Source: Agelaius tricolor
Taxonomy: Eukaryota > Chordata > Aves > Passeriformes > Icteridae
DNA length: 64,000 nucleotides
Assembly (NCBI GenBank): GCA_023055355.1
Contig: JALJCS010000001.1
Coordinates: 21,787,881 to 21,851,880, forward strand
Direction: 5' to 3'
Position numbers and translations under genes: made by a program. Positions 1 to 13,800 of the stretch are shown piece by piece; within the stretch, counting starts at the first letter, position 1; every line of letters starts with the position of its first letter. The notes beneath the pieces were generated by a model. That model was not told the origin of the DNA. It searched no databases and saw only the letters and a program-made list of their open reading frames with translations.

Positions 1-3000
1 ATCTTGCTTCTCCTCTTCTGAATGGCTTGTCCCATGCAGAAAACATAACACATAGAGATGTTGCAATATTAACTCCTCTTATAGACATTAATTACAGAAT
101 GCTCTATTTTGGAATGGGGGAACAAAAAACTTAGTGCAATTTGAATCAACTGGTTATTTGAGATAAAGAAATTTTGATTCCAACATAGATTTCCAATACA
201 GGAATAATGGGGATGTTTTCTGGGGAGTTCCTCTGCTTGCTGAGACCAGGAGCCTTCCTTGGGCTGTGATTTCATAAACTGCTCTGCAGACCTGACCAAC
301 TGCTTCAATTAAGGCAGAATTGCTCTTATTTGACCTTCTCTGAGCTCTGTGGTTCTTTTCTTCCCTCTGCCAGATGAACTACTCACTCTGGGCTCTGCTG
401 CGAGCTATCTAAACTCACTAACCAAGCTGAAAAGGACCATATTCTCTTACTGAGTTAGAGGGGTGAAGTGGCTAAACCAGGAGGAGGTTCCAGCAGATTT
501 TCAGAGCTGGCACAAAACAAGTTGTAATGTGCTCTGGAATTAAGGGAGGAAGAAGAGATCAGGACCTCTCTCTGTTCCTGGCAGAAGTGAGCTCTTAAAT
601 GAGATTGCCTCAGGTACAAAACTGCATCCTTGGGCAGGTGCCATCCAGGCTCTTGGCTGTGTCTAATTTGAGGTCTTGCAATAACATAGCCAAGGTGTGA
701 GAGGGTTGTAAATGGTTAACTGCTGTACCCTGCAGAGACCTAAACCCTGCCATGACAGGGAGGTGGAGCTGCTGCAGACACCTGGCATTGACAGGCAGCA
801 TTTCCTATTTGGAAGGGAAAAATACTGGAGCCTGGCATTTTGATTTGGTAGGTTGTTTTTGTTTTGTTTTTTAAACTTTAGAACACGATGTTCTACAAGG
901 GGAGTGGTAACTCTGCTTTCATTACTGATGTGGATTAAAACTGATCACGATGGCAATGCAAGTGTCATGTAGTTATGTTACTTCATGCAGATGTCACTCC
1001 TAACTTGAATGCTTAGACTACCTCAAAAAGAGCCCTCCATCAGTAGTTGCCTTAGAAAGACCTGTTGAATTGCTGTGGGTATTCTGGAGTGATAAGTAAG
1101 GAAGTAATGGATAAACTCCTGATTTGCAGTTTGGTAAGTTCACATCCTGTCTGTAATGGAAACTTTGTTGGACACAGACTTGCTAGAACCTATAGAAATA
1201 CTTGGTACCTGTGGACCTTGTCACAGAAGAGGACTTAGGTGCTGCCTGACAGATTTGTACCCACAAAACTGCATAGTTCTGTAGGTGCACAAAAAAGGTG
1301 TGTTTACACTAGAAGTGTGGTACTTTCACATGGGAGACAAGGAGGTGGAACAAGTGGTGGAATAACTAATCTTTATGTGCTTCAGAATTATTGAGTATGT
1401 ACTCTCTTGGGTACTGCCACAAAGGAGAGGAAAGGGCAGAATTCTAACTTTGAATTGAAATTGTTATTTTGACTTTATTTAAACCTCTCTAGACTGAAAC
1501 CAGAAACTGACCCAAGCTAGATACAGTGAAAACACACAACAACTTAGATCAAAAACCATCTGTTACAGCAGAGGTGGATCTGATGGAGAATATAAGTTTT
1601 CCTGGAAAGGGAAAGCTGTGATTGGACTGGGAAAGTAGAAATGCTAACTGAGATGGTTTTTTGATCTTTGTTGTCTGATGACTCACAGTAGTGGTAAGAG
1701 TAACAGTTGTTGTCTGAGTTTGGTGTCCCAGAGAAGCCTCGACATCTGTCCGTGCACACAGGTATGGCATCTCTAGATGCTTACAAACTCTAGAAGTTCT
1801 GTATAGAATATTAGTTATAAAAATTAAATTAAATTGTAATTTGACTCCTCTTCCAGAATGTGGAGGTGAGAATGTTAAGAATTTTATTACTGTTTGGATT
1901 AGGGAAATATTTAAATTCCTGCCTGCAAGAATTTTCAAGGAGATTTAAATGCCTGAGGATGAGGCCTGTGTCTCACCAGGGACTGTATAAACAAGTAGTT
2001 GAAGACAGTGGCCTTGTGGCAAAAGACTTATTATTATGTAAAGGTTAAATACCACTTTCTTCTGTCCAGAGATGAATTAGACTCCTGAGAGGCTTTATGG
2101 GACTTCCACCCATAACTGGGTGGGATACAAACACCTTGTTAGGCACAGAAATGTTCCTTGCTGTGCCCTACCTGCATGAAACTCTGCCATGAGAGCACTC
2201 AAGGGAGAGAAAGCTGTTTCATGGGAGAGAGATCTCCTCCTCTAGACACAGCTCAGCTAGATGGAGATGGATTGTGTCAGACCTCGTCTCCCATGCACTG
2301 TTATTTTTACTGTTCCCTAAAACTGCAGGCCAGCACACCGCTTGCAGCTGCCCTGCTGTGCTGCGGTCTCTGCCCAGCCCAGGGTTACATACTTCCCTTA
2401 GGTGTGCTGCTGCTCCTGCAGTGCCAGGAATGCTGGAGGGCTGCCAGGTGCTGTTGGTAAATACAGGCTGCAGTTTGACATAATTGCTTTCTTCCTGGAG
2501 TCTCAGAAATTACGTACGAAAGCAAACGAAGTGAAGGAAAGCGTTCTGCTTTAAGTGCGTTTTGTATCAGATGATATTTATTCTTTTTTTTATGCTCCTT
2601 TGAATGTAGTACAGTTTGTACCTGTTGTCTGTAATAGAGGAGAGAGTCACGTACTTGGAAATGTCCTGAGAGTTATATTGGCCCTAATTATTTATAAGCT
2701 TTTCTTCACTTCTGGCCTTCACATATATCTAAGTGAGAGAATGTCCAGTGACTGGAGCAGTGCCCTTCACCTCAGAGGGCAGCTTCTGCCTGATGGCCTC
2801 TTCCTCATGAACCACCAAGCAGCTTGGCTTCCCTTGATCCCTTCAGTCTGTCTTTCAAAATTTCTAGCAAATAAAAATCTTGCCAGCCCCAGCTGACTTT
2901 GGGAGAACTAAGGAAGAAATTTTTGTATTTCTGGCTTCTTTTCATTTTAGGTTTGGAAAACTTGTAAACTTGTAAGCAAACTTCATTTGCTTTTTGAGTA

Positions 3001-6000
3001 GTAGTGGTTTAACCTGGTTTCACAGTAATGTCTCATTAAGAATAAAAAACCAAGAAAATTACTGTTTTGGAAAAGCACAAATTTTTATCTGTATCAGATA
3101 ATTTAAATTCATAAGGAGAATTTCTATTCTATGCAGAAACGAACAAAGTTTTCTTAAAAATCAAAAGCAATTTTATGCTGTATATCACAGTATGAATCTG
3201 ACCTAGTTCTTCATGTAGGAGTGGCCAGTGAAGAAGAGTAGCTGCTAATGTCACTAATAGCACTAATGGATTAGCCTTTTCCTCCCTAAACCATTATAGC
3301 TGTGTCATCTTGAAGATGTTTCTTTGGTCCCCAGCATTGTGCTTGCAAGATATTCTTGGTTATATGAATTATGCCTTTTTTCCTCCTACCTTTTGGTATA
3401 TGAACAGCAGTATTCTATGATTGAACAGTGGGGGACTGATACCCCTTGGAACCCCTTCTGTACTGAGAAGGAGTTTTTGCAAGAATGATCAAGGAGTCCT
3501 TCTTTCCCCCCTTGCAAGATGCAGTGGTGCTGTGGAGGAATGAAGACTGTTGGAGAGATCCATACCTCTGTGTCTGCTGCCTTTGCAGCCTGCTGGCAAG
3601 GCTTCCAGGCAAAGAGAGATGTTTCTCTTGAGTCACACGCAGAGAAAGAGATAGGTAAGAGTGTCTTGAGCTGAGACTTACGTGGTTTTCTTTAAGCTGT
3701 TTGCTTGTGAAGGCTCTTAGGACAACTTGTGTTGTGCTTGGTATGAGTTTGTGGATTGAAGGTTTAGTTTTATTCTGTGTCAAATTTGAAATCTGTGTTC
3801 ATTCTTTATTGTGTTTTCCCGTTTTTGGTCTTCCCCATTCCACAGCCATTGACTTTATCCATATGGCTTTTTCAAGTAAATACTGTAAAAAGTCTGATTC
3901 CAATGTATGTGATAGCAGAGGAACTGTCTTGTTGTTCAGCTTTGTCTTGGTCCATTGAAGTAGGAGAATATAAATTTTTACCAAGAATCCACAAAGATAT
4001 TGTATCAGTCTTCAAACTGATGAAACTGCATTTAGGATACCTTTTTTCCGTAGCTGTTTTCTGAGAAATGGTTGAAGGACTTCAAGGTTTTGTGTGTGTT
4101 TTGTAGGCCTACAGAGTATGTACTTTAAACATAAGGAATTTCCACTTAGCAGAATGTTTAAATTCCAAAGCTTATGCTCTAACTAAGAACCTTGTTTAAT
4201 TCAGCATACTTCTTAGAATGAGCTTAATTTGCAAAGAGCAATTGATACATAAAAAAGAAAAAAGTACCCAAAGGAGCTCAGTATAATTTCTCTTCAGAAA
4301 AATAAGTTCTTAATAGAAAATGTCAGTTTAAAAGATGTTGTGTCTCCCTTTCACACCTGAAATACTCTTAATAAAAATCCTTTGCTAACATCAGAACAAG
4401 TTCATGGTTATCTGATTAGCTGTTTATAGGCTTGCGTTAGTTTCAGTGGTTTGGTTTTGTTTTAAGTGGAAGAGTGAGTTTGAGGAGGGGAGTGTTGTGA
4501 ATGCCTGCACAGTTGAGATGACTTTATTAGGGACATTGCTTCTCCCAGGCAACCTTTAAATGGGGAAAGGAGATCCAGTAATGGAATAATCCTTCATTTG
4601 GAAAACCAAAACATTCCTGTCTCTCAATGGCATTTTTTTCAGTTATCTACAGAATAACCATGAATAAAAATGAATGCTTCTGATGCTTTTAAGATGATGC
4701 AAACACTGAAGAACCTAGTTTACCTTTAGGTGCCTGTAAATGACTCGTCTTTGAGATCACACTTAGTAACCTTAACAGAAAACCCAGTGAGAAATTGGTC
4801 AGACATCCAGAATACGTGTAAACAGAAAACTCAGACACCTGCATTGATTTGAGAATTAACAGCTTTTACAAGCTGGGGCAATCTGAGTTGTTTTTAAGCA
4901 TTTCCAGCCTTGCCACCCCATTTAAATCTTTAACTGGAAACTAGTTTAAGTGTGACCTTTTACGTGAGTGAGATGTCATGTCATTGGGGATAAATATATA
5001 TATATTCATATATATATTTAAGTTAAATGGAAAAGTAACCCAGTCTGTATTACACTGAGTGCATCCATTAAACCATTTGTACATCTGCACCTTGAGAAAA
5101 TGGTGCCAGCTGATTGCCCCCAGCAGAATTGAGGGAAAACTCCTGTTCCTTTACTGCTTTTGAAAAGCAGGGGAAATACTGGCCTTGTTTTCCTGAGTGT
5201 ATGATACAACTTTGTCCAATCCATGTTGACGTTTCTGGAATACAGCAGCTGATGGGTTTGTTCCAGAATAGGGTGTTTGCACACATCTCTTCTGGGATGG
5301 CTTGTCCAGCTGTAGCTGTACCTGGACAGCAGGGCCAGACACTTGGGGTTTTTTAATGAACATTGATTTCATCCTTAGGCTACTGCTAACTGTACAATTA
5401 CTATACAGGGAATGGCTCATGCACTGCAAGGAAATGTGTGCAACTAACGGTAATGAAAGAGAAAAGTCTTTTTTGAAATTGAATTAGCTAGCTAAAACTC
5501 TCCTTGTGTCCAACTTAAAATAATCTGTGAAGCCAGAGACTGAACAAAAATGCTGTCCTTGATAAGATGTAGTCCTCCCCACCCTTTCCTCTCTGTAATT
5601 TCCTTTCATTCTTCCCACTTTTCAGATTCGGGCAGTAGTTTCAGATAGGTTGGTCAGCAGGGTAGTTGGTGAGTAGTTGGCCAGGGGTTAAAGCAGTAGC
5701 CTGTCCTGTGTGGTGATGATGAGGTCTGCAGCCATTGTTCTGAGCAGTGTTGGGCAAGCTGGTGAATGTTTGTTTCAACTCCTTTTTGTGTAAGTCTTGG
5801 GTAACATGTCCCTGCCTCGTCAGATTGTTGTGAGGATGTATTTATATATCTTTGATGGCTTCTGATGTTAGAGCAATGCAAGGTATAACAGCTCTCTCAT
5901 GCAATTACCTGAAAATAATATATTATGTCTGTACCCATGAAAGCTAAAAATGGGAGATTAAACCACAGCAGCTAATTTGATAGGTTTGTTTGCACTTCAG

Positions 6001-7497
6001 TCAAATAGTGCTCCCTCTCAGTCTCTAGGCTTTTGTCTGGTGGTGCTGGTAGACTACCAGGGTAGTCACACACCTAACCAGTGGTTTTCTGTTTGTGTAT
6101 TTATTTTTTTTTTCCTGTTGTGTTTGTGTTGCTCTAACTCCCTAATAAATGTCAAGTTATACTGACTTTGGAAAATACACGTCATGTAAAAATGATAGTT
6201 ATTTTTCTAGTGCAATGATAACCACTGTAGTCCATTGGGCAGCTTTTAATTATCTCTATAGCAACTAAATTCAGTAAAAACTGAAAATAACTGATTCATG
6301 GAGTTCTGTGCCAAGGGATACGTGTGGGCAATGTACTATTGGTTTGAAATGTCACACTCAGCTGATGCATTCAAATGATGCATACTCTGCTGGCACTGCC
6401 TTCCCTTGCTTCTCTTAAGAAATGAGGAAATGGGATCTAGTGTTTCATTTGCAGGTTAAGAGAAATGGACTCTTAAATGTCACCATTAGTGTTCCTCTAC
6501 TTTTTGCTCCAGAATATTCAAACAAAACCAGGAAGACCTGGTAGCAAGTAATTTGCTATTTGCTTCATTCCTCTCGGCACGTGGAAAGTGGCGTTTTAGA
6601 GCTGGTTATGTCAGTGCAAATGCTTTGTTTTAGTTCAGCTTGAACCTGGTTTTAACTGAACTTTTTTGGTTTGTTTCACTTGAAAAGAAGTGGTTCTTGC
6701 AAGTGAGGATCATACATCTTAAATGTCATTACTTCTGTATCTCTAGTTCTTCTGTCTACTTTGTGTTTTGGCTCAGCGGTTGCATGTGTCCCTGATAAAT
6801 TTTAGGGGTACTAGCTAGAAACAATATCTAGAATATGTGTTCTCTTCCTCCCACTCGATGTTGCCCCGGTCTCTGGCAACCGCGTTCCTGCCATTACTCA
6901 TTCCACCTAGGAGGGTTTGGAGCTGGAAGCCGGCAAAATGCGAGGGATTGCCTCGGAGGAGGCTCCTCTGAAATGGCTCGGATGCTTCTTGCTTTTCACA
7001 TGCATATTTTAGGTTTGATTTTTTCGGAGGTGCTGAGTGCCTGCATTTCCTGCGGACCCGCAGCCAGCCTTTCTTCTTTCAAGATCCCACCTCTTTTCAA
7101 AGCCTCTATTCCTTCGCTTTTTAAACTAGTTTTCAAAGCTGGCCCGAGGGCATGAAAACTCGAAGATTATGTTATAGACCCCTGTGGTGGGGGTAATGGT
7201 GGGAGAGTTAGCACCTCTGGATGAGTGCCCTGTAGAGTTGCTGTTTGTACTGAGCCTCTCAAAGAACGGCTTTGCAATTAAATCCGTGCTTTAAATTCAG
7301 CGCCAAAACAGTATTTTGGAAGGTTTCTTGTATAAGGTATTCATGTGGGATGTGTAGTAAGTGCCTGGCAATCCTGTGCGTGGAGGTGTTTATTTCATGG
7401 TTTTAAAATGTGACTCTTAAACTTTTTTTCTTTTTCCCTGAACTTCAGGAACGTCTTGTTTCACACTTCGGTCTCCTTACCTGTGTGTGTTTTGCAG
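1..7497. other. Non-coding flank, probably the 3' part of PTPN14 intron 1
   Basis: No exon or known repeat could be supported here. Open frames of up to 113 codons occur, but they lack convincing starts, homology or coding-like codon use. The sequence is AT-rich and CpG-poor until about 6850. In other vertebrates PTPN14 has a distant non-coding first exon; if that holds here, this stretch is the end of that intron. A TA-rich low-complexity run lies at about 4992-5021. Confidence 0.6.
6855..7162. promoter_or_regulatory. CpG-dense patch upstream of the start-codon exon
   Basis: I count 14 CpG dinucleotides in about 310 bases, in a setting that is otherwise CpG-poor, and CpGs stay fairly frequent up to the start codon at 7650. 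This could be an unmethylated element such as an internal promoter or enhancer serving a shorter PTPN14 transcript. No TATA box or defined start site is visible, so the function is inference only. Confidence 0.3.
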
Positions 7498-7649
7498 GAA
7501 TCCCTTGGAGCTTGCCCCAGGAATGGACAGCTCCCTCCGTTTCTGGAGGAGAGTAGTGCCAGCTGAAGAAGCCTTCGAGGCGAGTGGACAGGCGTGCTGA
7601 TAGCTCTGGGAAGAGCCCGGGGACGGGGCGATCCCGCCGGCCTTCAGCC
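7498..7649 (+). other. PTPN14: PTPN14 5' UTR part of the start-codon exon
   Basis: The acceptor is most likely the pyrimidine-rich stretch ending in TTTTGCAG at 7490-7497. A second possible acceptor AG lies at 7447-7448 and would lengthen the UTR by 49 nt. The segment is GC-richer than its surroundings and runs directly into the ATG at 7650. It contains one upstream ATG (7523). The exact 5' boundary needs transcript evidence. Confidence 0.6.
7523..7600 (+). CDS. Upstream ORF in the PTPN14 5' UTR (25 codons)
   Basis: An ATG at 7523 opens a 25-codon frame that ends at TGA 7598-7600, 49 nt before the main start. It is the only ATG between the predicted acceptor and the main start. Its start context (G at -3, G at +4) is at least as good as that of the main ATG (G at -3, C at +4). 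The peptide begins [10 protein letters not shown] and has no known relative I can name. If translated it would probably reduce PTPN14 initiation and make it depend on reinitiation. Translation itself is not shown by the sequence. Confidence 0.45.
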   Translation: MDSSLRFWRRVVPAEEAFEASGQAC

Positions 7650-7823
7650 ATGCCTTTCGGGCTGAAACTGCGGCGGACCCGGCGCTACAACGTGCTGAGC
7701 AAGAACTGCTTCGTGACCAGGATCCGTCTGCTGGACAGCAACGTGATCGAGTGCACCCTGTCCGTGGAGAGCACGGGGCAGGAGTGCCTGGAAGCTGTCG
7801 CTCAGAGGCTGGAATTACGCGAG
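7650..7823 (+). CDS. PTPN14: PTPN14 coding exon 1 (residues 1-58)
   Basis: The exon starts at the ATG and ends before GTAAGG at 7824, phase 0. It encodes the short basic N-terminus (RRTRRYN) and the first strands of the ubiquitin-like F1 lobe of the FERM domain. The ATG was chosen because it gives the conserved PTPN14 N-terminus; the frame stays open upstream to a GTG at 7584, but with no conserved residues. Confidence 0.97.
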
Positions 7824-10800
7824 GTAAGGGCAGCTAGGGAAGGACCATCTGTCACTGGATAATTGGACACGTTTTTAGCTCAGGCAGTCTGTGCGTTTGA
7901 GTCATGTTGTTCTCAGGGCTGGCCAGATATGATCAGCAGCTGGAGCTTGGACAAACATACTCTGATTGCATGAAACGGCGCTCGGGGCTTTGGGCTGTTG
8001 CTCATCCGTCCTAGCTTTGAGAGTTCTTTGTAACACCAAGTTTCTTTTCTTAGAAAGCTGAGTGTTTCTTTTTGAGCTGGAATGCCAAAGGACAAGTTAC
8101 AGTAACTTTTTTCTGAATGTAGCCCTGGTTTCACTGCGCTGATGGCTGAATTATGCAAATGTAAAGGAGACTGCCGGCTTTTAAACATCTGCCTTTATGT
8201 AAATACTCTTGTTACTATAAAACTGAAGAGAGCAACAGTAACACTAATAGTTGTGTTTTACTAGTGGGGTTTTTCTTCCTTATGGTTTTGTTTAATATTT
8301 CACATCTAATATCTTAAAAGACTTCTTTTACATTCCCAATGGTTCTGGAAATGTTGAAGAAACCAGTCTTTATTCAAGACTGAAATCCTTAATTTTCTAC
8401 TTCTTTCTGTGTTGAAGTGTTTAGTATTTAAGTGTTGAATCCTTTATAGAAATACCTCTCCAATGTGCATGGCACAAGTGAACTGACTGACTTTTCTTAC
8501 CTTCTGCGGGCTCCCTGTGTGTATCCTACATCTAGACTTCTGCAAATTATAAGTGGAAAACCATTGCCTGGAATTGCTGTGTTATCATCTGTCTGTCCTG
8601 GCTGGTACTTTCTGTAAGCACAGCTGGAGAAATTAAAAATCTTGCAGTGTTTTATTCAGTTTGCCCATGGTAGTGGGGGCAGTGGGAAGGTAGCGTACAA
8701 ATAAATACAATATCTGAAAACTAAACAAAAATTTGTTTGTTTGGTTGGATTTTTTTTGTTGTTGTTGTTTTTAATAATGATAAAGAATGGGAGAACTCTG
8801 TGTGTGTGTCCAGAATAGGCTGGAAAATATGCAGACAGGAACAGGGCAGAGGGAATATTGCATAGTGTTTTTCATACTTGGGTGGTTTGTTTGTTTGGTT
8901 TTAAATATGAATTTTAGTAGAATCATCTCCCCCTCCCCCCTTTACATACAGAGATGAAGATTTATCAATGCATCATGTTTCCATTTTTTTTTCTTTCTGT
9001 TGGTGATGCCCTAGGGTGTCCTTAGGGAAGAACCAAAGTTCTCCTGTTTAGGTCCGTGTTCAGTTTTATGGGGGTTTTCTATTGCTTTGGTTTTTTTAAT
9101 TTTCAAAATTATTTCTGTCATGCAAAAAGAAATATGTCAGCACAAAAAGTTTGTGTTTCAAGATAAAAAAATATTTTAACAACATAGAAGAGAATGCTTT
9201 GATGTTGTTGGAACGCATTCCCCTTCTTTCATCACCCTCCCTGCTTTTTTTTCTAAACAAGGTTTTGGCAACGTTGAACTGGTTTTGTAAAGTTCAGATT
9301 TCAACAGTGCAGCATTTTTTGACAGAAGTGGGTGTTTTGGGTTTTTTTTTTAAGGAGAGAATTACCTACCTCTTTCAACTCTGAGATGGTCTCCCTGTAT
9401 CTTCTTTTGCTCCTTGGATGAGGAATAATTGGAGCTGGCAAGCTTGGAGGTGTCTGGTGCTGTTCTTTCTTTCAGACCCCAAATTCAGTTCTTATTCTGC
9501 CCTGTAGTCTTCTTGCCACTGTTTGTAAGGATGATGAGGTAATTTGATGACTGTCCCCTTTCCTCTCTAGGTTTACCATAGTTTTTGAACTCACTGTCCA
9601 CCCAAATTCTACAGAAGGGTCAAAAATATTTTCACAAAGCTCAAATTTCTACAAGATTTGTGCAACTGGGTAACTGAGTAGAGAAGCCTGTTAAGTATAC
9701 CTGGGGCAAAAATCCTTGCAAGAATTCATATCACAGAGAGAGTTTTAAAATTCCCTGAATGCAGCAAAACCTGCAGCTGGCATATGCCTTTTCTTGGAAA
9801 TCCTGATTTGCAAGCTGTGATGTACAAGTAAGGATAAGCCAACCTTCATTAAGTCCCGTGCTAGCAAAACAGTGCTAAAATCCTGTTTGTCTCCTCCTTG
9901 CAGTCTCAGGTAATACCTCAGTTTGGTTTTATGTTCAAATAGATCCTAGGTATACCACAGCTTTTACCTTCAAGTTAGGAATGCATCCATGTCTCACTCA
10001 ATCCAGTTTCTTAGAAATGAACAAAAAACTGTCCAAACCCTTCCTGTTGAAAAGCAAAACTCTTTGAGATTATGCCTTGTTGTGAGGGACTGTCGATCAT
10101 ACCACACATGACTGAAAAGAAGTATCTGGTGGATTATGCATATTTCTATTTGATCTCTGGGGAATGCAGCTCCCTGCCTGACTGACTCAGGGTTCAGGAA
10201 TAGGTCAGCAGAAAGTGGAGCCATGTAACTACTGTAAAATCTGGTTTTATCCTTTTCAGCAAAGCTCTTGACAAAGCATCAGGTCTTCTACTTGAACAGT
10301 TACCAGTTCCAATAAAATGAGCTCTTATTCCAGCATTATGTAAAAGGTAAAGACAAGAAGAGGGGAGGAAGGGAGAGGAAAGACAAGGTCCAAAATGTCA
10401 TTTTATAATCTTGTATGTATGTGCACAGTTTATGGAAAGGATTTTTCCCCAATATAATGGCATTTTTCCATTCCACTTCCAGACTAAGTGAACCTACTTG
10501 AAGTAGCAGAGTAATCTGTACAAATCTGTTGGAAGTCTTCATGTTTCCTTATCCTTTTGTTCTTTTTAATTCACTTTCTAAAATGTTAAAATGTTTAAAG
10601 GTGGTATGCTCTGATGTATTGTAGGTGGGGGAGAGGGCAAGAAGGTTCTTTCCAACCAAAATTATTCTTGTGAACCAAATTTCACAATGGCATGTCCATC
10701 ACTGTCATCCTATAAGCCCCCAATCAAAGCAGGAGGTTGGTGAGCTGAGCACCACAGGCAAGTGCTGTCCACTGTGCGGAGCTGGCCTTTTGCTGCTATT

Positions 10801-13800
10801 CTGACCTTTACTTTAGTGGCCCAGAAGGTGCTCCTTTCTTTTAGGGCACAACTGAAACCTGGGGTTTTGCAGCCAGGTTGCCTCCAAACCTGGCTTGGTT
10901 TGACTCATCTTGCCAGCAGAGCTGAGATGGGGTTCAGGCAGTGCTTGGACAAAAGACCTTCTATGAATAAATGGCTGCTGTAAATGGCACCTTCCCCTCT
11001 GTTCAAGTGCCCTGGAGTAGCAGCCTTAATGTTTTTTGCCTGGAGAAGCTGGAACTCCATCTCTTTCTCAAGGATAAATATTTAGTTGGCCGACTAACCA
11101 GATGCTTTAACAAACACTGAGCTGGGCTCAATGAATCTTTTAGAATGACATTTGCTGGTTTAGAGATTTTTTGTCATCTCCTGAGGATGATCATTCTACT
11201 TGTTTGGCCCAACATAAAGGCAGGAGTACTTCTGGACTTGGGAGGATAGCTAAGGCCAAGTCCAAAACAAATTAAGTTGCCTTCTGAACTCGCAGCTATT
11301 TATTTATTTATTAATGTCACCTATTTTAAGACTTCCCAGTGCAGTTTTTGTATGTCTGGTGTTGTGACTCACTGTATTTTGAGAATCACCTTTTCATTCT
11401 GGCACCCAAGTGCTCTGGTTCTTGTTTGCTGCTTTAGCAGAGGACTGCAGCTCCTGGAGGAGTGTGAACCAATTTCCTTGTACCACATATGAAGTCATGT
11501 GTGGTAGGTGAGACAAATTTTAAAACGTCAAGGGCAATATGTGTTACTTCAGAGCCTGACATCTGTAGGTATAGATATTGATTCCATGGAAATCCAAGTG
11601 CAGATGGACAAACAGACCAGCTTTTGGAATCAACTTAGTTTTTAATCAGCTGCTTATAGATAGAAGATCCCATTTTTTTATAACCTCAACTAATTTTTGG
11701 GGTGCTTTGTGGACTGGACAGCATGGCATGACTCACCTTCTGGAGAGCCAAATGCCTTCTTGTAGCATGCTGAACTTGGTGGTCCAGCCATTTCCAGTCC
11801 CACATTGTTCTGTTCGTTTTTGGGGATCACTGATACTCGTAGGGGGGAGGGTCTCTTCAGGAGAGCACAGTAGTGGCTGCAGAAGTCCTCCACTGCAGGT
11901 TCTTAAAAAACACATGACATTTTCAAGAAGTGAAGTTGCTGGCAACAGGGACCTGATTTTCAAATAACTGTGTGTTTTGTCTCTCCAAAGTGCATGAATT
12001 TGAGACATGAGCTCTGCTCTGCTATCAGTTCCTGTGCTTCAGCTGCAGTAGCTTGATCCTCTCCAGGCTGCTTTCCAGGAAAACAGTTGTCTTCTAGTTG
12101 TGCAAAATGCATGCTGCCCTGTTTGCTCCACAGTACCTGCTGTAATCTAGAAGCTTCAACAACACTGTGTTTCATTTACTTCTTGTTCCTTGGGATTGCT
12201 TCTAGATTTGGTACTTGAAGAGCCTTTCTACTGTAGCAAAGCTAAACTTGTGCTGTCTCCCAGCCCCCACTCAAAGGGGAGGGACTGTGCTCATTCAAGC
12301 TGTTTAATTGCAATCCCTGAATTCCTTGAATAACTCTTCTAGGCTTCAGAGTCCAAATCTTCTTCTTTGGTAGATGTTTTACAAGTACTTCACACTTCAA
12401 ATTTGGAGTTCTGGGTGTTGTGAATGTTTACTTTTTCAAGTAATATGGAAGCTCTGTTTTTGCATCTCTGCACTGTTTCTTGCTAAGGATGAGCTGTCCT
12501 GCAGTGATTTTCAAGTGCGTTAAAGGGTTTCCCTTTAGAGGTGGTAAAATCACTGCTTTTTTCTGCCTCACATTAATTCCTTTTCTTTGCTGCCTCCACT
12601 GTCCCTCCCACCTTCATTTTAATCTAATTACTACCATGCTGAACTCATCAGAAAGAACTTTTTATCCACTGGTGACTACAAAGGGAGAGTAGAAATATAT
12701 CAGGGGACATTTGTGAGGTTAGTTTTGTTTGAAGTTTATCCTGTGGGAGATGCTGACTTCTTGATTTATTTGTGCCCTAGATAGATTAATTGATTGACTG
12801 ATTTATTGAAGATACCTTTAATTTCTAGGAGGAAATACTACAAAAGAACAAGTTTGCTTCACTGTACCAGACTGAGCAGTGCTCAAGCTGTTTCAGGCTT
12901 AAATGAGGAATCAAGTTGAATTAGCTATCACCTTAGTTAAATGCTAGTCTGGATGTTGTCCAAAGTTGAAAATATGTATGTAATGAGACCCTAAAGTAAG
13001 TACACCTGTGCTCCCATTCAGAGTCTTGCATGTTTGTCTCTTGCATGCCTTCAGCTATAAGGTAGTTGAAGCAGTGCTTCCCTACTGGTTTGTTGCCATT
13101 TGTAAACATTTAAAATTTTTGGTATTGTATTACTTGTCCTTGTGTTGTGTGCTAAGTCATGGTGTGTGCAATGGTTTTTATAGAAACATCCATACCAACA
13201 TGAAACAGTCTGTTCATGGTGGATTTTGCAAAGTTTAACATCTGCAATTTGTCTGCTACAATGTTTTTCACTTTTTCTTCAGATCTGCAGCCATAGTACT
13301 TGCTGTTTAAGTGCTTTTCAATAAAATCCTTCATGATGGATTGGCTATTCCTTCAGCAGCTTTATTGCCACTTTGTAGCTCTAGTTCTGAGTGCTGTCTG
13401 TGTTAATTCCTCTTCACCAGCAGCAGTCCCCTGTGCCTCATACAGTAGCTGCTACAGCCATTGAGATTTGCACTGGGCAGGAAACAGCTGAGGTTTCCAG
13501 CCTGGTATTTCTGTAGAGCCTAGAGCAAACAACTTGTGTGATGTGCATGTTCTAACTGTATACTTGTCCATCATAAAACCTTGTGAGTGTGTTAAAAAAA
13601 GAGAAGAGTGAACAATTCTGTGTTGGGTAAATGGCTCTGTGTTGGGTAAATGGTTCTAGATATATTTTGATATATGCATGTGGGTTTGCATTCTTTTTTT
13701 TTTTCCTAGTTGGAGGAGTCCTTGTCCTTTGGGTGCAGTGGGCCTGATTCAAAGCCTCATGAAGCCTTTGCACTTTAATTCAGCCTTAGTGTTTGCTGTC

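Noticed and set aside
2555..2896. 113-codon open frame
   Set aside because: Starts at GTG, no homology, random-looking composition in a non-coding region.
11578..12008. Opposed open frames of 91-129 codons
   Set aside because: No recognisable motifs, and neither frame fits PTPN14 splicing.
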